Positions 26,646 through 35,216 of a stretch of DNA of 64,000 nt are shown here, in pieces; position 1 is the stretch's first letter, and every line of letters starts with the position of its first letter. The notes beneath the pieces are model-generated. The model saw only the letters and a program-made list of their open reading frames with translations, made no database searches and was not told the DNA's origin. A program made the translations under genes and the position numbers. The stretch comes from Hyphomicrobiales bacterium (GTDB lineage Bacteria > Pseudomonadota > Alphaproteobacteria > Rhizobiales > Xanthobacteraceae). The stretch is from NCBI GenBank assembly GCA_009377755.1, contig WHTM01000019.1, forward strand, positions 1 to 64,000, read 5' to 3'.

Positions 26646-27695
26646 ATGCGAACCACCCAACTGACGACTCTGCTGCTTGGCCTTGCAACCACGGCATCGG
26701 TCACTGTGGCGATCCTCGCCACGGCATCGGCGCAGACTGCTCCTAATTGCCCGACCATGCGCAAGATCAATGTCGGCGTTGCGGTGTCGCCGCCGAACGT
26801 CGTGCATACGACGCCTTATGTGGCCAAGGAACTCGGTTTCTTTGCCAAGCGATGCATCGACGCCAACGTCATCCAGTTCGAGGGCGGCCAGTCGCAGACC
26901 GCCAACGTGGCGGCCGCGCAGGGTACGGCTATCATCAGCGTCAGCGACGTCGCCGTCGGGCGCGGGGTCAAGGTGCAGCAGATTTGGGGCCTGGCGCCGC
27001 GCATGCCGCACGGCTACATGGTACAGGCGGATATCAAGACCGCAGCCGACCTCAAGGGCAAACGGCTTTCCGCCACCGGCGGCGGCGTCGGCGGCTTCAA
27101 CTGGCGCATGGGCCGCGAGGTGCTCAAGTCCGCAAACCTCGACGTCAGCGACGTGCAGTTCATTCCGGCCCCGACGGCGGGGCGGCTGCCGGGACTGCTG
27201 GCCGGGCAGGTCGACGCGGTCGCGCTGCATCCCGAGGACGTGCATCTCGCACAGCAGAAAAAGCCGGGGCTGCGGGTTCTGGTGCAGCTCGCCGATCTGA
27301 TGCCGAACTACATGTTCAACGCCTACGGCGCCGCCACCGACTGGATCGCCCGGGATCGCGCGCTGCTGCGTGACACCGTCGCCGGCATGATCGAGGCCAA
27401 CCGCGCCATGTACAAGGACAAGAGCAAGGTCATTCCGATCATCGTCAAGGCGACACGCAAGCCGCAGGAGGCGGTTGAGTTTTCCTGGGACGTGCTGACC
27501 AGGAATTGCATATGGTCGATCAATACCGGCTTCGATCCCAAGCGCACGCAATGGACGATCGAGAACAGCGTTCGCAACGGCGATATTTCAAAAGAGAAGC
27601 AGCCGACGGTGGAGCAGGTCGCCAACATCGCGCTCGCCGAGGAGGCGCTCAAGCTTGCCGGCGGGCGGGTGACGATCGGGAACTGCTCGATTTAG
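26646..27695 (+). CDS. ABC importer periplasmic receptor, NMT1/SsuA-like
   Basis: This 349-residue secreted receptor has a signal peptide (LLLGLATTASVTVAILATASAQ, cut near residue 30). The mature part follows the NMT1/SsuA layout: INVGVAVSPPNVVHTTPYVAKELGFFAKR, GQSQTANVAAAQGTAIISVSDVAVGRG, DLKGKRLSATGGGVGGFNWRMGREVL and LPGLLAGQVDAVALHPEDVHLA. GGGAGGA precedes the ATG. It follows the permease by 59 bp and surely works with it. The ligand is not readable; the enzymes downstream suggest an aromatic or amide-containing carbon source. Confidence 0.9.
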   Translation: MRTTQLTTLLLGLATTASVTVAILATASAQTAPNCPTMRKINVGVAVSPPNVVHTTPYVAKELGFFAKRCIDANVIQFEGGQSQTANVAAAQGTAIISVSDVAVGRGVKVQQIWGLAPRMPHGYMVQADIKTAADLKGKRLSATGGGVGGFNWRMGREVLKSANLDVSDVQFIPAPTAGRLPGLLAGQVDAVALHPEDVHLAQQKKPGLRVLVQLADLMPNYMFNAYGAATDWIARDRALLRDTVAGMIEANRAMYKDKSKVIPIIVKATRKPQEAVEFSWDVLTRNCIWSINTGFDPKRTQWTIENSVRNGDISKEKQPTVEQVANIALAEEALKLAGGRVTIGNCSI

Positions 27696-27698
27696 CTG

Positions 27699-27827
27699 TT
27701 CGTGTCCCGGACGCGGTGCGGCATGCAATGCCGCACCGCTGATCCGGGACCGTTCCATAGTCAGCATTCGTAACGGTCCCGGTTGTGCGGCGCACCACTC
27801 CGTGCTGCGCCGCGCCCGGGACACGAA
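27699..27827. repeat. TTCGTGTCCCGG palindromic element
   Basis: 12-bp inverted ends (TTCGTGTCCCGG at 27699-27710, complement at 27816-27827) enclose GTGCGGCAT/ATGCCGCAC and CGGGACCGTT/AACGGTCCCG arm pairs. It is a copy of the element at about 4638-4795. It fills the whole gap before the M24 gene and ends inside its ribosome site (AAAGGA). Confidence 0.8.
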
Positions 27828-27840
27828 AGGACGACACATC

Positions 27841-29145
27841 ATGAACGAAATGCCGCACCGGCCGCTGGGTCCGCAGCCGTGGGAGGTGGTGAGAACCAAG
27901 CTCGATCAGGCGATCCCGTTCGCCAACATGCGCGGCACGCCGTACTACCGCGACTGCATTTACGAACAGTTCTCGAAGGCCGAATACGCGCGGCGCTACG
28001 CGGCGCTGCGCGACAAGATGCGCGAGCACAAGCTCGACGCCGTCATCGCCGCCGGCGGGCCGAGCCACTGGAGCTTCGGCGCCGGCATGCTGTGGCTCAC
28101 CGGCCATTGGGAGTGGCACGCGCTCGCCTGCTACGTGCTGGTGCCGCTCGATGGCGAGCCGACCATGATCTATTCCATGGGCGGCACGCACGCGGAAGCG
28201 GTGCGCCGCTGCGTCGAGGTGGCGGTGCAGGACGTGCGCCACAGCCGCAACGGCCAGTACGCGCAGGTCATGGTCGAACGCCTGCGCGAGCTCAAGCTCG
28301 GGCACGGGCGCATCGGCCTCATGGAAATCGACCCGCGGCACGAGGATTATATGCCGGTCAACCAGTACAACACGTTGCGCAAGGAATTGCCCGACGCGGA
28401 GCTGGTGTTCACCAAGAACTTTCTGCACGACCTCGTTGTCATCCACAGCGTCGAGGAGCTCGACTGCGTGCGCAGGGCCGGCAAGCTCTGCCAGGACGCC
28501 ATGGAGGCGATGGTGGCGCGCGCCAGGCCTGGCGTGAAGGAGTACGAGCTGCGCGCAGCGGCGGGCGCGGCCATCCTTGACGGCGGCGGCGACATCGACT
28601 TCCTCATCATCGGCTCTACGCCGATGGACGACCCGGCGCTGATCTTCGGCAATCCGCGTCCCTCCGGCCGCGTGCTCAAGCAGGGCGACATCATCAACAT
28701 GGAGCTTGCCGCCGGCTATCGCGGCTACTCGGCGCAGATCGGCTCGCCGATCACGGTCGGCCCTCCGACCGACATGGTGCGCAAGTTCTGGGAAGAGATC
28801 ACGTTGCCGGGCTACCACAAGATCGTCGCCGAAATTGAGCCCGGCAAGCCGGCGGAGGCGATGCGCGAGGCGAGCAAGTTCTTCCGCGACAAGGGTGTGC
28901 AGTCGCGGCCGACCCAGTGCCACGGCATCGACCTCGTGACGGACAATCCGCACGTTTCCGCCGAGCACGTGCGCGGCGTCGATGTCGACATGGTGCTCAA
29001 GCCCGGCATGGTGATCATGGCCGAGCCGAACCCGATCACCATGGACGGCATGTTCGGTATCTTCCTCGGCCACACCTTCATCGTCACCGACACCGGCCAC
29101 GAGATCGTCGACCGGTTCCCGCTTGAGATCGCGGTGGCGGGATAG
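27841..29145 (+). CDS. M24-fold hydrolase with altered metal ligands (creatinase-like)
   Basis: This 434-residue protein has the pita-bread fold of Xaa-Pro peptidases and creatinase: an N-terminal creatinase domain (about 40-195) and a C-terminal M24 domain (about 205-425). Aligning motifs by eye, the five metal ligands D, D, H, E, E of peptidases appear as Glu288 (NMELAAG), Gln299 (GYSAQIG), His361 (CHGID), Glu395 (MAEPNP) and Gly410 (FLGHTFIVT). At least three have changed, so it is unlikely to be a two-metal aminopeptidase. Creatinase itself is a metal-free member, and a C-N hydrolase role would fit. AAAGGA precedes the ATG. It lies between an ABC importer and a monooxygenase. Confidence 0.82.
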   Translation: MNEMPHRPLGPQPWEVVRTKLDQAIPFANMRGTPYYRDCIYEQFSKAEYARRYAALRDKMREHKLDAVIAAGGPSHWSFGAGMLWLTGHWEWHALACYVLVPLDGEPTMIYSMGGTHAEAVRRCVEVAVQDVRHSRNGQYAQVMVERLRELKLGHGRIGLMEIDPRHEDYMPVNQYNTLRKELPDAELVFTKNFLHDLVVIHSVEELDCVRRAGKLCQDAMEAMVARARPGVKEYELRAAAGAAILDGGGDIDFLIIGSTPMDDPALIFGNPRPSGRVLKQGDIINMELAAGYRGYSAQIGSPITVGPPTDMVRKFWEEITLPGYHKIVAEIEPGKPAEAMREASKFFRDKGVQSRPTQCHGIDLVTDNPHVSAEHVRGVDVDMVLKPGMVIMAEPNPITMDGMFGIFLGHTFIVTDTGHEIVDRFPLEIAVAG

Positions 29146-29161
29146 GAAAAACCTCTCCTGG

Positions 29162-29257
29162 CCTCATCCTGAGGAGCGCAGCAGCGCTGCGCGTCTCGAA
29201 GGATGGGCCGCCTCGTCCTTCGAGACGCGGTCCTTTGGACCGCTCCTTAGGATGAGG
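29162..29257. repeat. CCTCATCCTGAGGAGCG palindromic element
   Basis: CCTCATCCTGAGGAGCG at 29162-29178 pairs with a near-complement at 29241-29257, with GCGTCTCGAAGGATG and CATCCTTCGAGACGC-like arms inside. Half a copy overlaps the EutA-like stop at 4606. Confidence 0.75.
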
Positions 29258-29316
29258 CGGAGCGAGGCCCGGGACTGATGCCGCCCCTATTGCCTCATTG
29301 ATCCCGAGATGCAAAA

Positions 29317-29350
29317 CCACAGCGCGGCGGCGCTCGCCGCCGCGCTGTGG
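29317..29350 (+). promoter_or_regulatory. Strong hairpin just upstream of the monooxygenase gene
   Basis: 14-bp perfect arms (CCACAGCGCGGCGG at 29317-29330, complement at 29337-29350) with a 6-base loop end 22 bases before the ATG. There is no following T-run. It could act as a leader hairpin or a terminator of the upstream transcript. Confidence 0.4.
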
Positions 29351-29372
29351 TCATGTGTCAATTGGAACAGGA

Positions 29373-30977
29373 ATGGATACGGACGTACTGATCGTCGGCG
29401 GCGGACCCACCGGGCTGACGCTGGCTAACGACCTCGGGCTGCGCGGTGTGCGCTGCATGCTGATCGACCAGAAGCCCGCACCGCAGTTCCTCCCCAAAAT
29501 GGAACGCTGCAACGCGCGCACGATGGAGATTTTCCGTCGGATGGGCCTTGTCGATAAGGTGCGGGCCGCGGGTCTTCGCGCCGACGCGCCGATGGACGTC
29601 TTTCTCGTCCTCTCCTGCGTCGAGCCGCCACTGTTGCGCTTTCCGTTTCCGTCGGTCGCCGAGTTCAAGGAGATCATCGCCAATACCACTGACGGCAGCC
29701 AGCCGCTCGAGCCGTACCAGCTCATCTCGCAATATACCGTCGAACCGCTCCTTAAGGCCGAGGCGGAGAAGCTGCCGAGCGTGTCGGTACGCTTCGGTTT
29801 CGAGCTGTTGTCGTTCGAACAGGACGCTGAATCGGTGACGGCGCGCGTGAAGGCGCTCGACGAAACCATTTCGACCATCCGCGCGAAATATCTCGCCGCC
29901 TGCGACGGCGGCGCCAGTGTCGTGCGCCGCAAGCTCGGCATCAAGCTCAGCGGCGAGGCCAACATCCTGGAGCTGCGCCAGGCGCTCTACTATTGCGAGG
30001 ATCTGTATGAGCGCATTCCGATCGGCCAGGGACGCCACTATCACGCGGTCGACAAGGAAGGCTCGTTCCTGATCGTGCAGGACTCCACCAAACACTTCAC
30101 GCTGCACGCCGTGGTCGAGAACGATGCCGACATGGCCGCCCAATTCGAGAAGGTCGTGGCGATGCCGGTGAAGTACGAGATGCTCTATGTCGGCAGGTGG
30201 CGTCAGAACCTGCTGCTGGCCGAACGCTATCAGGAGGGCCGGGTGTTCATGGCCGGCGACGCGGTGCACCTGGTCATCCCGACCGGCGGGCTCGGCATGA
30301 ACAGCGGTGTCGGCGATGCCATCGATCTGTCCTGGAAGCTGGCGGCGACCTTGCAGGGCTGGGGCGGGCCGAAGCTGCTCGAGTCCTATGAGACCGAGCG
30401 GCGCACGGTCGGCCACAACAACGTGCAGGCGTCGACCTATGCGTCGCTCGGGCGGCGCAAGTGGCGCGGGATGTACGGCCCGGAGATGCGCGAGAAGACT
30501 CCGGCGGGGGACGCGGCGCGTGCGGAGCTGATCAAGGTCGCCGATGTCGAGCAACGCAAGAGCAACGAGATGATCGGTGCCGAGCTTGCCTACCACTACG
30601 CCGGCTCGCCGCTGATCTGGCCCGAGCCCGGCCAGCCGCCCTACGATTTCCGCGAGTATGTGCCGACGACCTTCCCCGGCGTGCGGCTGCCGCATGTGTG
30701 GCTCAAGGACGGCACCGCGATGCAGGACCGCATCGGCTACGACCACGGCTACACGCTGCTGCGGCTCGGCGGCTCGGCGGCCGATACGTCAGGCCTGGAG
30801 CGCGCCTTCAAGGCCCACAGTGCGCCGTTCCGGGCGCTCGACATCGACGACGCGCACGCGCGCGACGTCTACGGCCATGATCTCATCCTGCTGCGTCCCG
30901 ATATGCACATCGTCTGGCGCGGACAACGCGCGCCGGACGATCCGCGGCGCCTCGCGGCGATGGCGACGGGGCATTGA
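29373..30977 (+). CDS. FAD-dependent aromatic-type monooxygenase (MhpA/PheA-like)
   Basis: This 534-residue class A flavoprotein hydroxylase has the N-terminal dinucleotide fold MDTDVLIVGGGPTGLTLANDLGLRG, a middle CDGGASVVRRKLGI, and the flavin-ribityl motif FMAGDAVHLVIPTGGLGMNSGVGDAIDLSWKLAATLQGWGG. These are the three usual FAD/NAD(P)H sites of phenol, hydroxyphenylpropionate and related hydroxylases. The start is the ATG directly before DTDVLIVGGG; the frame is open 25 codons earlier but through a hairpin. It would use NAD(P)H and oxygen to hydroxylate an aromatic ring. It lies between the M24 gene and a class II aldolase, suggesting one degradation route. Confidence 0.9.
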   Translation: MDTDVLIVGGGPTGLTLANDLGLRGVRCMLIDQKPAPQFLPKMERCNARTMEIFRRMGLVDKVRAAGLRADAPMDVFLVLSCVEPPLLRFPFPSVAEFKEIIANTTDGSQPLEPYQLISQYTVEPLLKAEAEKLPSVSVRFGFELLSFEQDAESVTARVKALDETISTIRAKYLAACDGGASVVRRKLGIKLSGEANILELRQALYYCEDLYERIPIGQGRHYHAVDKEGSFLIVQDSTKHFTLHAVVENDADMAAQFEKVVAMPVKYEMLYVGRWRQNLLLAERYQEGRVFMAGDAVHLVIPTGGLGMNSGVGDAIDLSWKLAATLQGWGGPKLLESYETERRTVGHNNVQASTYASLGRRKWRGMYGPEMREKTPAGDAARAELIKVADVEQRKSNEMIGAELAYHYAGSPLIWPEPGQPPYDFREYVPTTFPGVRLPHVWLKDGTAMQDRIGYDHGYTLLRLGGSAADTSGLERAFKAHSAPFRALDIDDAHARDVYGHDLILLRPDMHIVWRGQRAPDDPRRLAAMATGH

Positions 30978-30995
30978 ATGAAAGCGCTTTCCGCG

Positions 30996-31124
30996 GTCGT
31001 CCTCGCGAAGGCAGGGACCCATAACCACCACACGCGCGCGATGGGGCGGGGCCTACACACTTCGAATCAGTCGGTGTCTATGGGTCCCGGCTCGCGCTCG
31101 CTCCGCTCGCTTGGCCGGGACGAC
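30996..31124. repeat. GTCGTCC palindromic element before the aldolase gene
   Basis: The element opens GTCGTCCTCGCG and closes CCGGGACGAC, with inner GGGACCCAT / ATGGGTCCC arms and GAGCGAGC stretches. It is of the same family as 7978-8069 and 20966-21098, and ends 20 bases before the next ATG. Confidence 0.65.
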
Positions 31125-31144
31125 ACGAATAGGAGGAGGACCAG

Positions 31145-31867
31145 ATGACCAAGCTCGATGTGATGCTCGAAGAACTGGTGACCGCCAACCGCATCCTTGC
31201 GCGCGAGGGCGTGGTCGATTCCTTCGGCCATGTCACGATCCGCCATCCCGACCATCCCGACCGCTTCCTGATGTCGCGGGCGCGGGCGCCGGACTGCGTC
31301 GAGGTCTCCGACTTCATCACCTTTTCGCTCGACGGAACGCCGCTCGATGCCGGCGAGCGCAAGCCCTATCTGGAGCGCTTCATCCACGGTGCCTGCTACG
31401 AGGCGCGGCCGGATGTGCACGCCGTCGTGCACAACCACAGCCCGAGCGTCATTCCCTTCGGTGTCACCAACTGCAAGCTCAGGCCTCTGCTGCACATGTG
31501 CGCGTCGATGGGCCATGACGTCGGGGTCTGGGATTCCCAGGACAAGTTCGGCGACACCGATCTGCTGGTGTCCGACATGGACATGGGCCGCGACCTCGCC
31601 AAATTCCTCGGGCCGGGCCGTACCGCGCTGATGCGAGGACATGGTGCGGTGGTGGTTGCCGCAATGCTGCGGCACGTCGTGTTTACATCGATCTATGTCG
31701 AGGTCGGCGCCAAGCTGCAGATGCAGGCGATGCAGATGGGCGAGGTCAAGTATCTGACCGATGGCGAGATCGACACCATCATCAAGCGCGTCGGCCCCTA
31801 TACGCTGAACCGCGCGTGGGAGAACTGGTGCCGCCGCGCCGGCCGGCCGATGCAGGAATTGGATTGA
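31145..31867 (+). CDS. Class II aldolase/adducin family protein
   Basis: This 240-residue zinc aldolase-fold protein has the family core: FGHVTIRHP, the substrate region FIHGACYEARPDVHAVVHNHSP (Glu and the first two zinc-ligand histidines, HNH) and the third ligand in LMRGHGAVVV. Members include fuculose-1-phosphate aldolase, ribulose-phosphate epimerase and decarboxylases acting on hydroxy-acids. AGGAGGAGG immediately upstream is a very strong ribosome site. In this place it could cleave or decarboxylate a product formed after the upstream monooxygenase. The exact reaction is not readable. Confidence 0.88.
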   Translation: MTKLDVMLEELVTANRILAREGVVDSFGHVTIRHPDHPDRFLMSRARAPDCVEVSDFITFSLDGTPLDAGERKPYLERFIHGACYEARPDVHAVVHNHSPSVIPFGVTNCKLRPLLHMCASMGHDVGVWDSQDKFGDTDLLVSDMDMGRDLAKFLGPGRTALMRGHGAVVVAAMLRHVVFTSIYVEVGAKLQMQAMQMGEVKYLTDGEIDTIIKRVGPYTLNRAWENWCRRAGRPMQELD

Positions 31868-32210
31868 TCTCCGTCGGGGCAATCCTCTCCGTTGTCATCC
31901 CGGACGCCGCCGCCGATCTCGGGTTTACCAGAGAGCCGATCTCGGGTTTACCAGAGATCAGCAATATCACGAGCCCAAGTCGGCAACAGCCGACTTGGGT
32001 GGCGGCGATCCGGGACCCATATACCGCGTCGCATCCGATCGAGCCAAAACACTGGGATACATAGGTCCCGGCTCTCGCTCACAGCCAAGTTTACGCAGGC
32101 TGCGTAAGCTTGCCTGCGGTGCTCGGCTGGGATGACAGCTGAGAATCTGCGGTATAGTTTTCGCGATCGAAAATCAGCGGTTCTGTGAGCAGGAGTGGAA
32201 AGCCCGGGAC
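31868..32210. repeat. Composite repeat region with a 23-bp duplication and palindrome copy C
   Basis: This 343-bp gap has no gene. An outer pair (GTCATCC near 31894, GGGATGAC at 32129-32136) encloses an exact 23-bp tandem duplication (31912-31934 and 31935-31957, each starting GCCGATCTCGGG). It also holds a hairpin, CCCAAGTCGGC at 31974-31984 and complement at 31989-31999, and the 25-bp palindrome at 32087-32111 (right arm CTGCGTAAGCTT, one mismatch). Confidence 0.8.
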
Positions 32211-33074
32211 ATGAGTATCGCCCCAGCACGCGATCCGGTTGTGCCGGCTGAGGCGGCGCAGCCGCCGCTCCTGGTGGTCGACGACATCGTCATGCGGTTC
32301 GAGACGCCGGAAGGCAGCGTGACGGCCGTCGAGCACGTCAGCTTCGACGTCAAGCAGGGCGAATTCCTGGCGGTGATCGGGCCGTCCGGCTGCGGCAAAT
32401 CGACCCTGTTCAACATCATCGGCGGGCTGCTCGACGGCTACCAGGGGCGGGTTGCGGTCGGCGGCAAACGGATCATCGGCCCGCATCGCTCGATCGGCAT
32501 GGTGTTCCAGGAGGAATCCACCTTCCCCTGGCGCACGGTCATCGACAACGTCGCCTTCCCGCTCGAGGTCGCCGGCATGACGAAAGCCGAGCGCATCGAG
32601 CGCGCCCGGCATTTCGTGAGGCTGGTCGGGCTGGACGGCTTCGAGCGGCGCTATCCGGCCGAGCTGTCCGGCGGCATGCGCCAGCGGGTGTCGATGGCAC
32701 GCACGCTCGCCTCCGAGCCGAAGATCATGCTGATGGACGAGCCGTTCGGCGCGCTCGACGAGCAGACCCGGCTGTTGCTTGGCGACAAGGTGATTCAGAT
32801 CCAGCAGGAACTGAACCAGACCACACTGCTGATCACCCACAACATCACCGAAGCGGTGCAGCTTGCCGACCGTGTGCTGGTGATGACCTACCGGCCCGGC
32901 CGGGTGAAACGCTTTGTTGCGATCGATCTGCCCCGCCCGCGCAATTCGGAGATCGTCGGCAGCGATACCTTCGGCCACTACGTCGCTCAGATCTGGAGCG
33001 ATCTGCGCGAGGAGGCGAGCCGCGGCATGATTGCCGACGAATCGCGCAGCCGTGGCAGGGGGAGGGCGGAGTGA
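32211..33074 (+). CDS. ABC importer ATP-binding protein, second NMT1-type system
   Basis: This 287-residue ATPase has Walker A GPSGCGKST, the Q-loop form VFQEESTFPWRTVIDNVAF, LSGGMRQR, LLMDEPFGALD and a THNITEAV switch. It belongs to the same nitrate/sulfonate/taurine class as the one at 24896 but is clearly a different paralogue. The stop overlaps the start of the first permease gene. The upstream gap is filled by repeats, so the operon probably starts here. Confidence 0.92.
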   Translation: MSIAPARDPVVPAEAAQPPLLVVDDIVMRFETPEGSVTAVEHVSFDVKQGEFLAVIGPSGCGKSTLFNIIGGLLDGYQGRVAVGGKRIIGPHRSIGMVFQEESTFPWRTVIDNVAFPLEVAGMTKAERIERARHFVRLVGLDGFERRYPAELSGGMRQRVSMARTLASEPKIMLMDEPFGALDEQTRLLLGDKVIQIQQELNQTTLLITHNITEAVQLADRVLVMTYRPGRVKRFVAIDLPRPRNSEIVGSDTFGHYVAQIWSDLREEASRGMIADESRSRGRGRAE

Positions 33075-33847
33075 GCGGGCTCTCCAAATCGCTGACGCGA
33101 TCGGCCTTGCGCCCGGTGCTGATCGGGGTCGGGTCGCTGATCCTGTTCTTCATCTTCCTCGAATTCGCCGTGCGTTTCGGCCTGATCAATCAGTTCGCAG
33201 TGGCGCCGCCGAGCGACATCGTCAAGGCGTTTCCGCGGCTTTTTGCCGAAGAGCACGTCGGCGACCGTTTCCTCGATACGGCCTTCGAGGCCGTCATCGC
33301 CAGCGTGTTCGTGGCGCTGTTCGGCATCAGCGCCGGCGTACTGCTCTACAAGGTCCGCATTCTGCGGCTTGCGACCGAGACGTGGGTCGCCGCCTTCGCG
33401 GCCGCGCCGACGGTGCTGCTCTATCCGCTGTTCCTGGTCATCTTCGGGCGTAACGCAACCACGATCATCATGATGGGCTTCGTCGCCGGTCTGGCGCCGG
33501 TCACTTTGAAGACGCTGGAAGGCCTGTCGACGACGCGGCGGGTGCTGGTCAATGTCGGCCGCAGCTTCAACCTGACCGAATGGCAGCTGTTCTGGAAAAT
33601 CCTCTTCCCGTCGGCGCTACCGACGATTTTCGTCGGCGTGCGTCTGGGCCTGGTGTTCGCGCTCATCAACATCGTCGGCGTCGAGTTCTTGATCAATTTT
33701 GGCGGGCTCGGCGCGCTCATCAACGAGTTGTCGGAGCGCTTCGACCTCGCGGGGACCTATGCGGCGATCTGTTTCGTGATCCTGGTCAGCGTCATGGTGT
33801 TCATGACGACGGAAAGAGCAGAGCGATGGCTGACGTCGGCCGGTTGA
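33071..33847 (+). CDS. ABC importer permease A of the second system
   Basis: This 258-residue membrane permease starts at GTG 33071, which overlaps the ATPase stop by four bases. About six helices are visible, with the coupling loop VLVNVGRSFNLTEWQLFWKILFPSALPTIFVGVRLGLVFALINIVGVEFL. It overlaps the next permease gene by 22 bases. Two dissimilar permeases in one operon suggest a heterodimeric channel rather than the usual homodimer. Confidence 0.9.
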   Translation: MSGLSKSLTRSALRPVLIGVGSLILFFIFLEFAVRFGLINQFAVAPPSDIVKAFPRLFAEEHVGDRFLDTAFEAVIASVFVALFGISAGVLLYKVRILRLATETWVAAFAAAPTVLLYPLFLVIFGRNATTIIMMGFVAGLAPVTLKTLEGLSTTRRVLVNVGRSFNLTEWQLFWKILFPSALPTIFVGVRLGLVFALINIVGVEFLINFGGLGALINELSERFDLAGTYAAICFVILVSVMVFMTTERAERWLTSAG

Positions 33848-34617
33848 AGAACCCCAGCCTGATCGGGCCGCTGCTCAACCCGGTGATGCGGCTGCGCATC
33901 GTCATCATCGTCGCCGTGGTGGCACTGTGGGAGATCGTCGCCGTATCAGGCTGGCTGTTCCGCGACGTCGTGCCGTCATGGCAACGCATCATCGCGTCGC
34001 TGGCAGCCACGCTTTCGCAGGGCGACTTCTATTTCCATCTCTGGGCAACGGTCTACGAGATCGCCGTCGGCCTGGCGGTCGGCGGCACCTGCGGGCTTGC
34101 CGTCGGCATCTTGCTCGGCGGCAACCGGCTGCTCAGCCAGTCGTTCGAGTCGTTCCTCTACTATCTCGGGCCGACGCCGAAGATCATCTTTTTTCCGGTC
34201 ATGATCATGTGGTTCGGTATCGGCCCCGGCTCGAAGATGGCGATGGGTGCCATCTCGTGCTTCTTTCCGATCGCGCTCAGCGTCGCCGCCGGCATGCGCG
34301 AGATCGACCGCGTGCTGATCCGGGTCGGGCGCAGCTTTCGCCTTAGCACCGGGCAGATGGTGACCAAGATCTACCTGCCGGCAATGCGGGCGCCGATCCT
34401 GAACGGGGTGCGGCTCGGCCTCGGTGTCGCGCTGATCGGGACGCTGCTGGCGGAGACCAAGCTGTCGAACCGCGGCGTCGGCTTCCTGATCATCCAGTCC
34501 TACAACACGTTCGACATGCCGCTGATGTATTCGCTGCTGATCGTGCTGTTCGCGCTGGCGATCGGCTTGAATTCGATCATCGGCTGGTTCGCGGAGTCCG
34601 ACCGCATGCGCCGATGA
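33826..34617 (+). CDS. ABC importer permease B of the second system
   Basis: This 263-residue membrane permease starts at MADVGRLKNPSL, inside the end of permease A. About six helices are present, with the coupling loop VLIRVGRSFRLSTGQMVTKIYLPAMRAPILNGVRLGLGVALIGTLLAE. No periplasmic receptor gene follows: sodC is next, 73 bp downstream. The receptor must be encoded elsewhere or shared, for example with the importer at 24896-27695. Confidence 0.9.
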   Translation: MADVGRLKNPSLIGPLLNPVMRLRIVIIVAVVALWEIVAVSGWLFRDVVPSWQRIIASLAATLSQGDFYFHLWATVYEIAVGLAVGGTCGLAVGILLGGNRLLSQSFESFLYYLGPTPKIIFFPVMIMWFGIGPGSKMAMGAISCFFPIALSVAAGMREIDRVLIRVGRSFRLSTGQMVTKIYLPAMRAPILNGVRLGLGVALIGTLLAETKLSNRGVGFLIIQSYNTFDMPLMYSLLIVLFALAIGLNSIIGWFAESDRMRR

Positions 34618-34690
34618 CGGGAACCAAACCAAGTCACGCAAATTCCTCTTGCAGAGCGGGGGTTCGGAAACTTTGGAGGCGTCGACCGCC

Positions 34691-35209
34691 ATGAGATACG
34701 CATGGGTTGGAATGATGCTGGCGTTGGGTCTTGCTGCGCCGGCGACGGCGCAGGACGGCCAGAAGGCGACCGCGAGCTTCATCGACGGCCAGGGCAAGAC
34801 GATCGGGTCGGCGACACTGATCCAGACGCCCAACGGCGTGCTGATCACGCTCGATCTCAAGGGCATTCCGGCGGGCGAGCACGCCTTCCATGTCCATGAG
34901 AAGGGCGTCTGCAATGCGGCCGACAAGTTCATGTCGGCAGGCGGCCACTACAATCCGGGCAGGAAGCAGCACGGCTATCTGACGGCCGGCGGCACCCACG
35001 CCGGCGACATGCCGAACCAGTTCGTGGGCGCCGACGGCGTGCTCAAGGCGAATGTGCTCAATGAGCAGGTCACGCTCGGCAGCGGCACCGGCACATTGTT
35101 CGGCGGCGACGGCACTGCACTGGTGCTGCACGCCAAGGGCGACGACTACAAGAGCCAGCCGGCGGGCGACGCCGGCGGCCGGATAGCGTGCGCGGTGGTC
35201 AAGAAATGA
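34691..35209 (+). CDS. sodC: Periplasmic Cu/Zn superoxide dismutase
   Basis: This 172-residue enzyme converts superoxide to peroxide and oxygen in the periplasm. The signal peptide is MRYAWVGMMLALGLAAPATA, cut before QDGQK. All metal ligands are visible: HVH in AFHVHEKG, the bridging His in GGHYNP, His and Asp in THAGDMPN, and the last His in VLHAKGDDY. The disulfide cysteines are in KGVCNA and RIACAV. The ATG at 34691 begins the signal peptide, with GGAGG about 11 bases upstream. It converges with the chemoreceptor gene across a shared hairpin. Confidence 0.93.
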   Translation: MRYAWVGMMLALGLAAPATAQDGQKATASFIDGQGKTIGSATLIQTPNGVLITLDLKGIPAGEHAFHVHEKGVCNAADKFMSAGGHYNPGRKQHGYLTAGGTHAGDMPNQFVGADGVLKANVLNEQVTLGSGTGTLFGGDGTALVLHAKGDDYKSQPAGDAGGRIACAVVKK

Positions 35210-35216
35210 GACGCGA

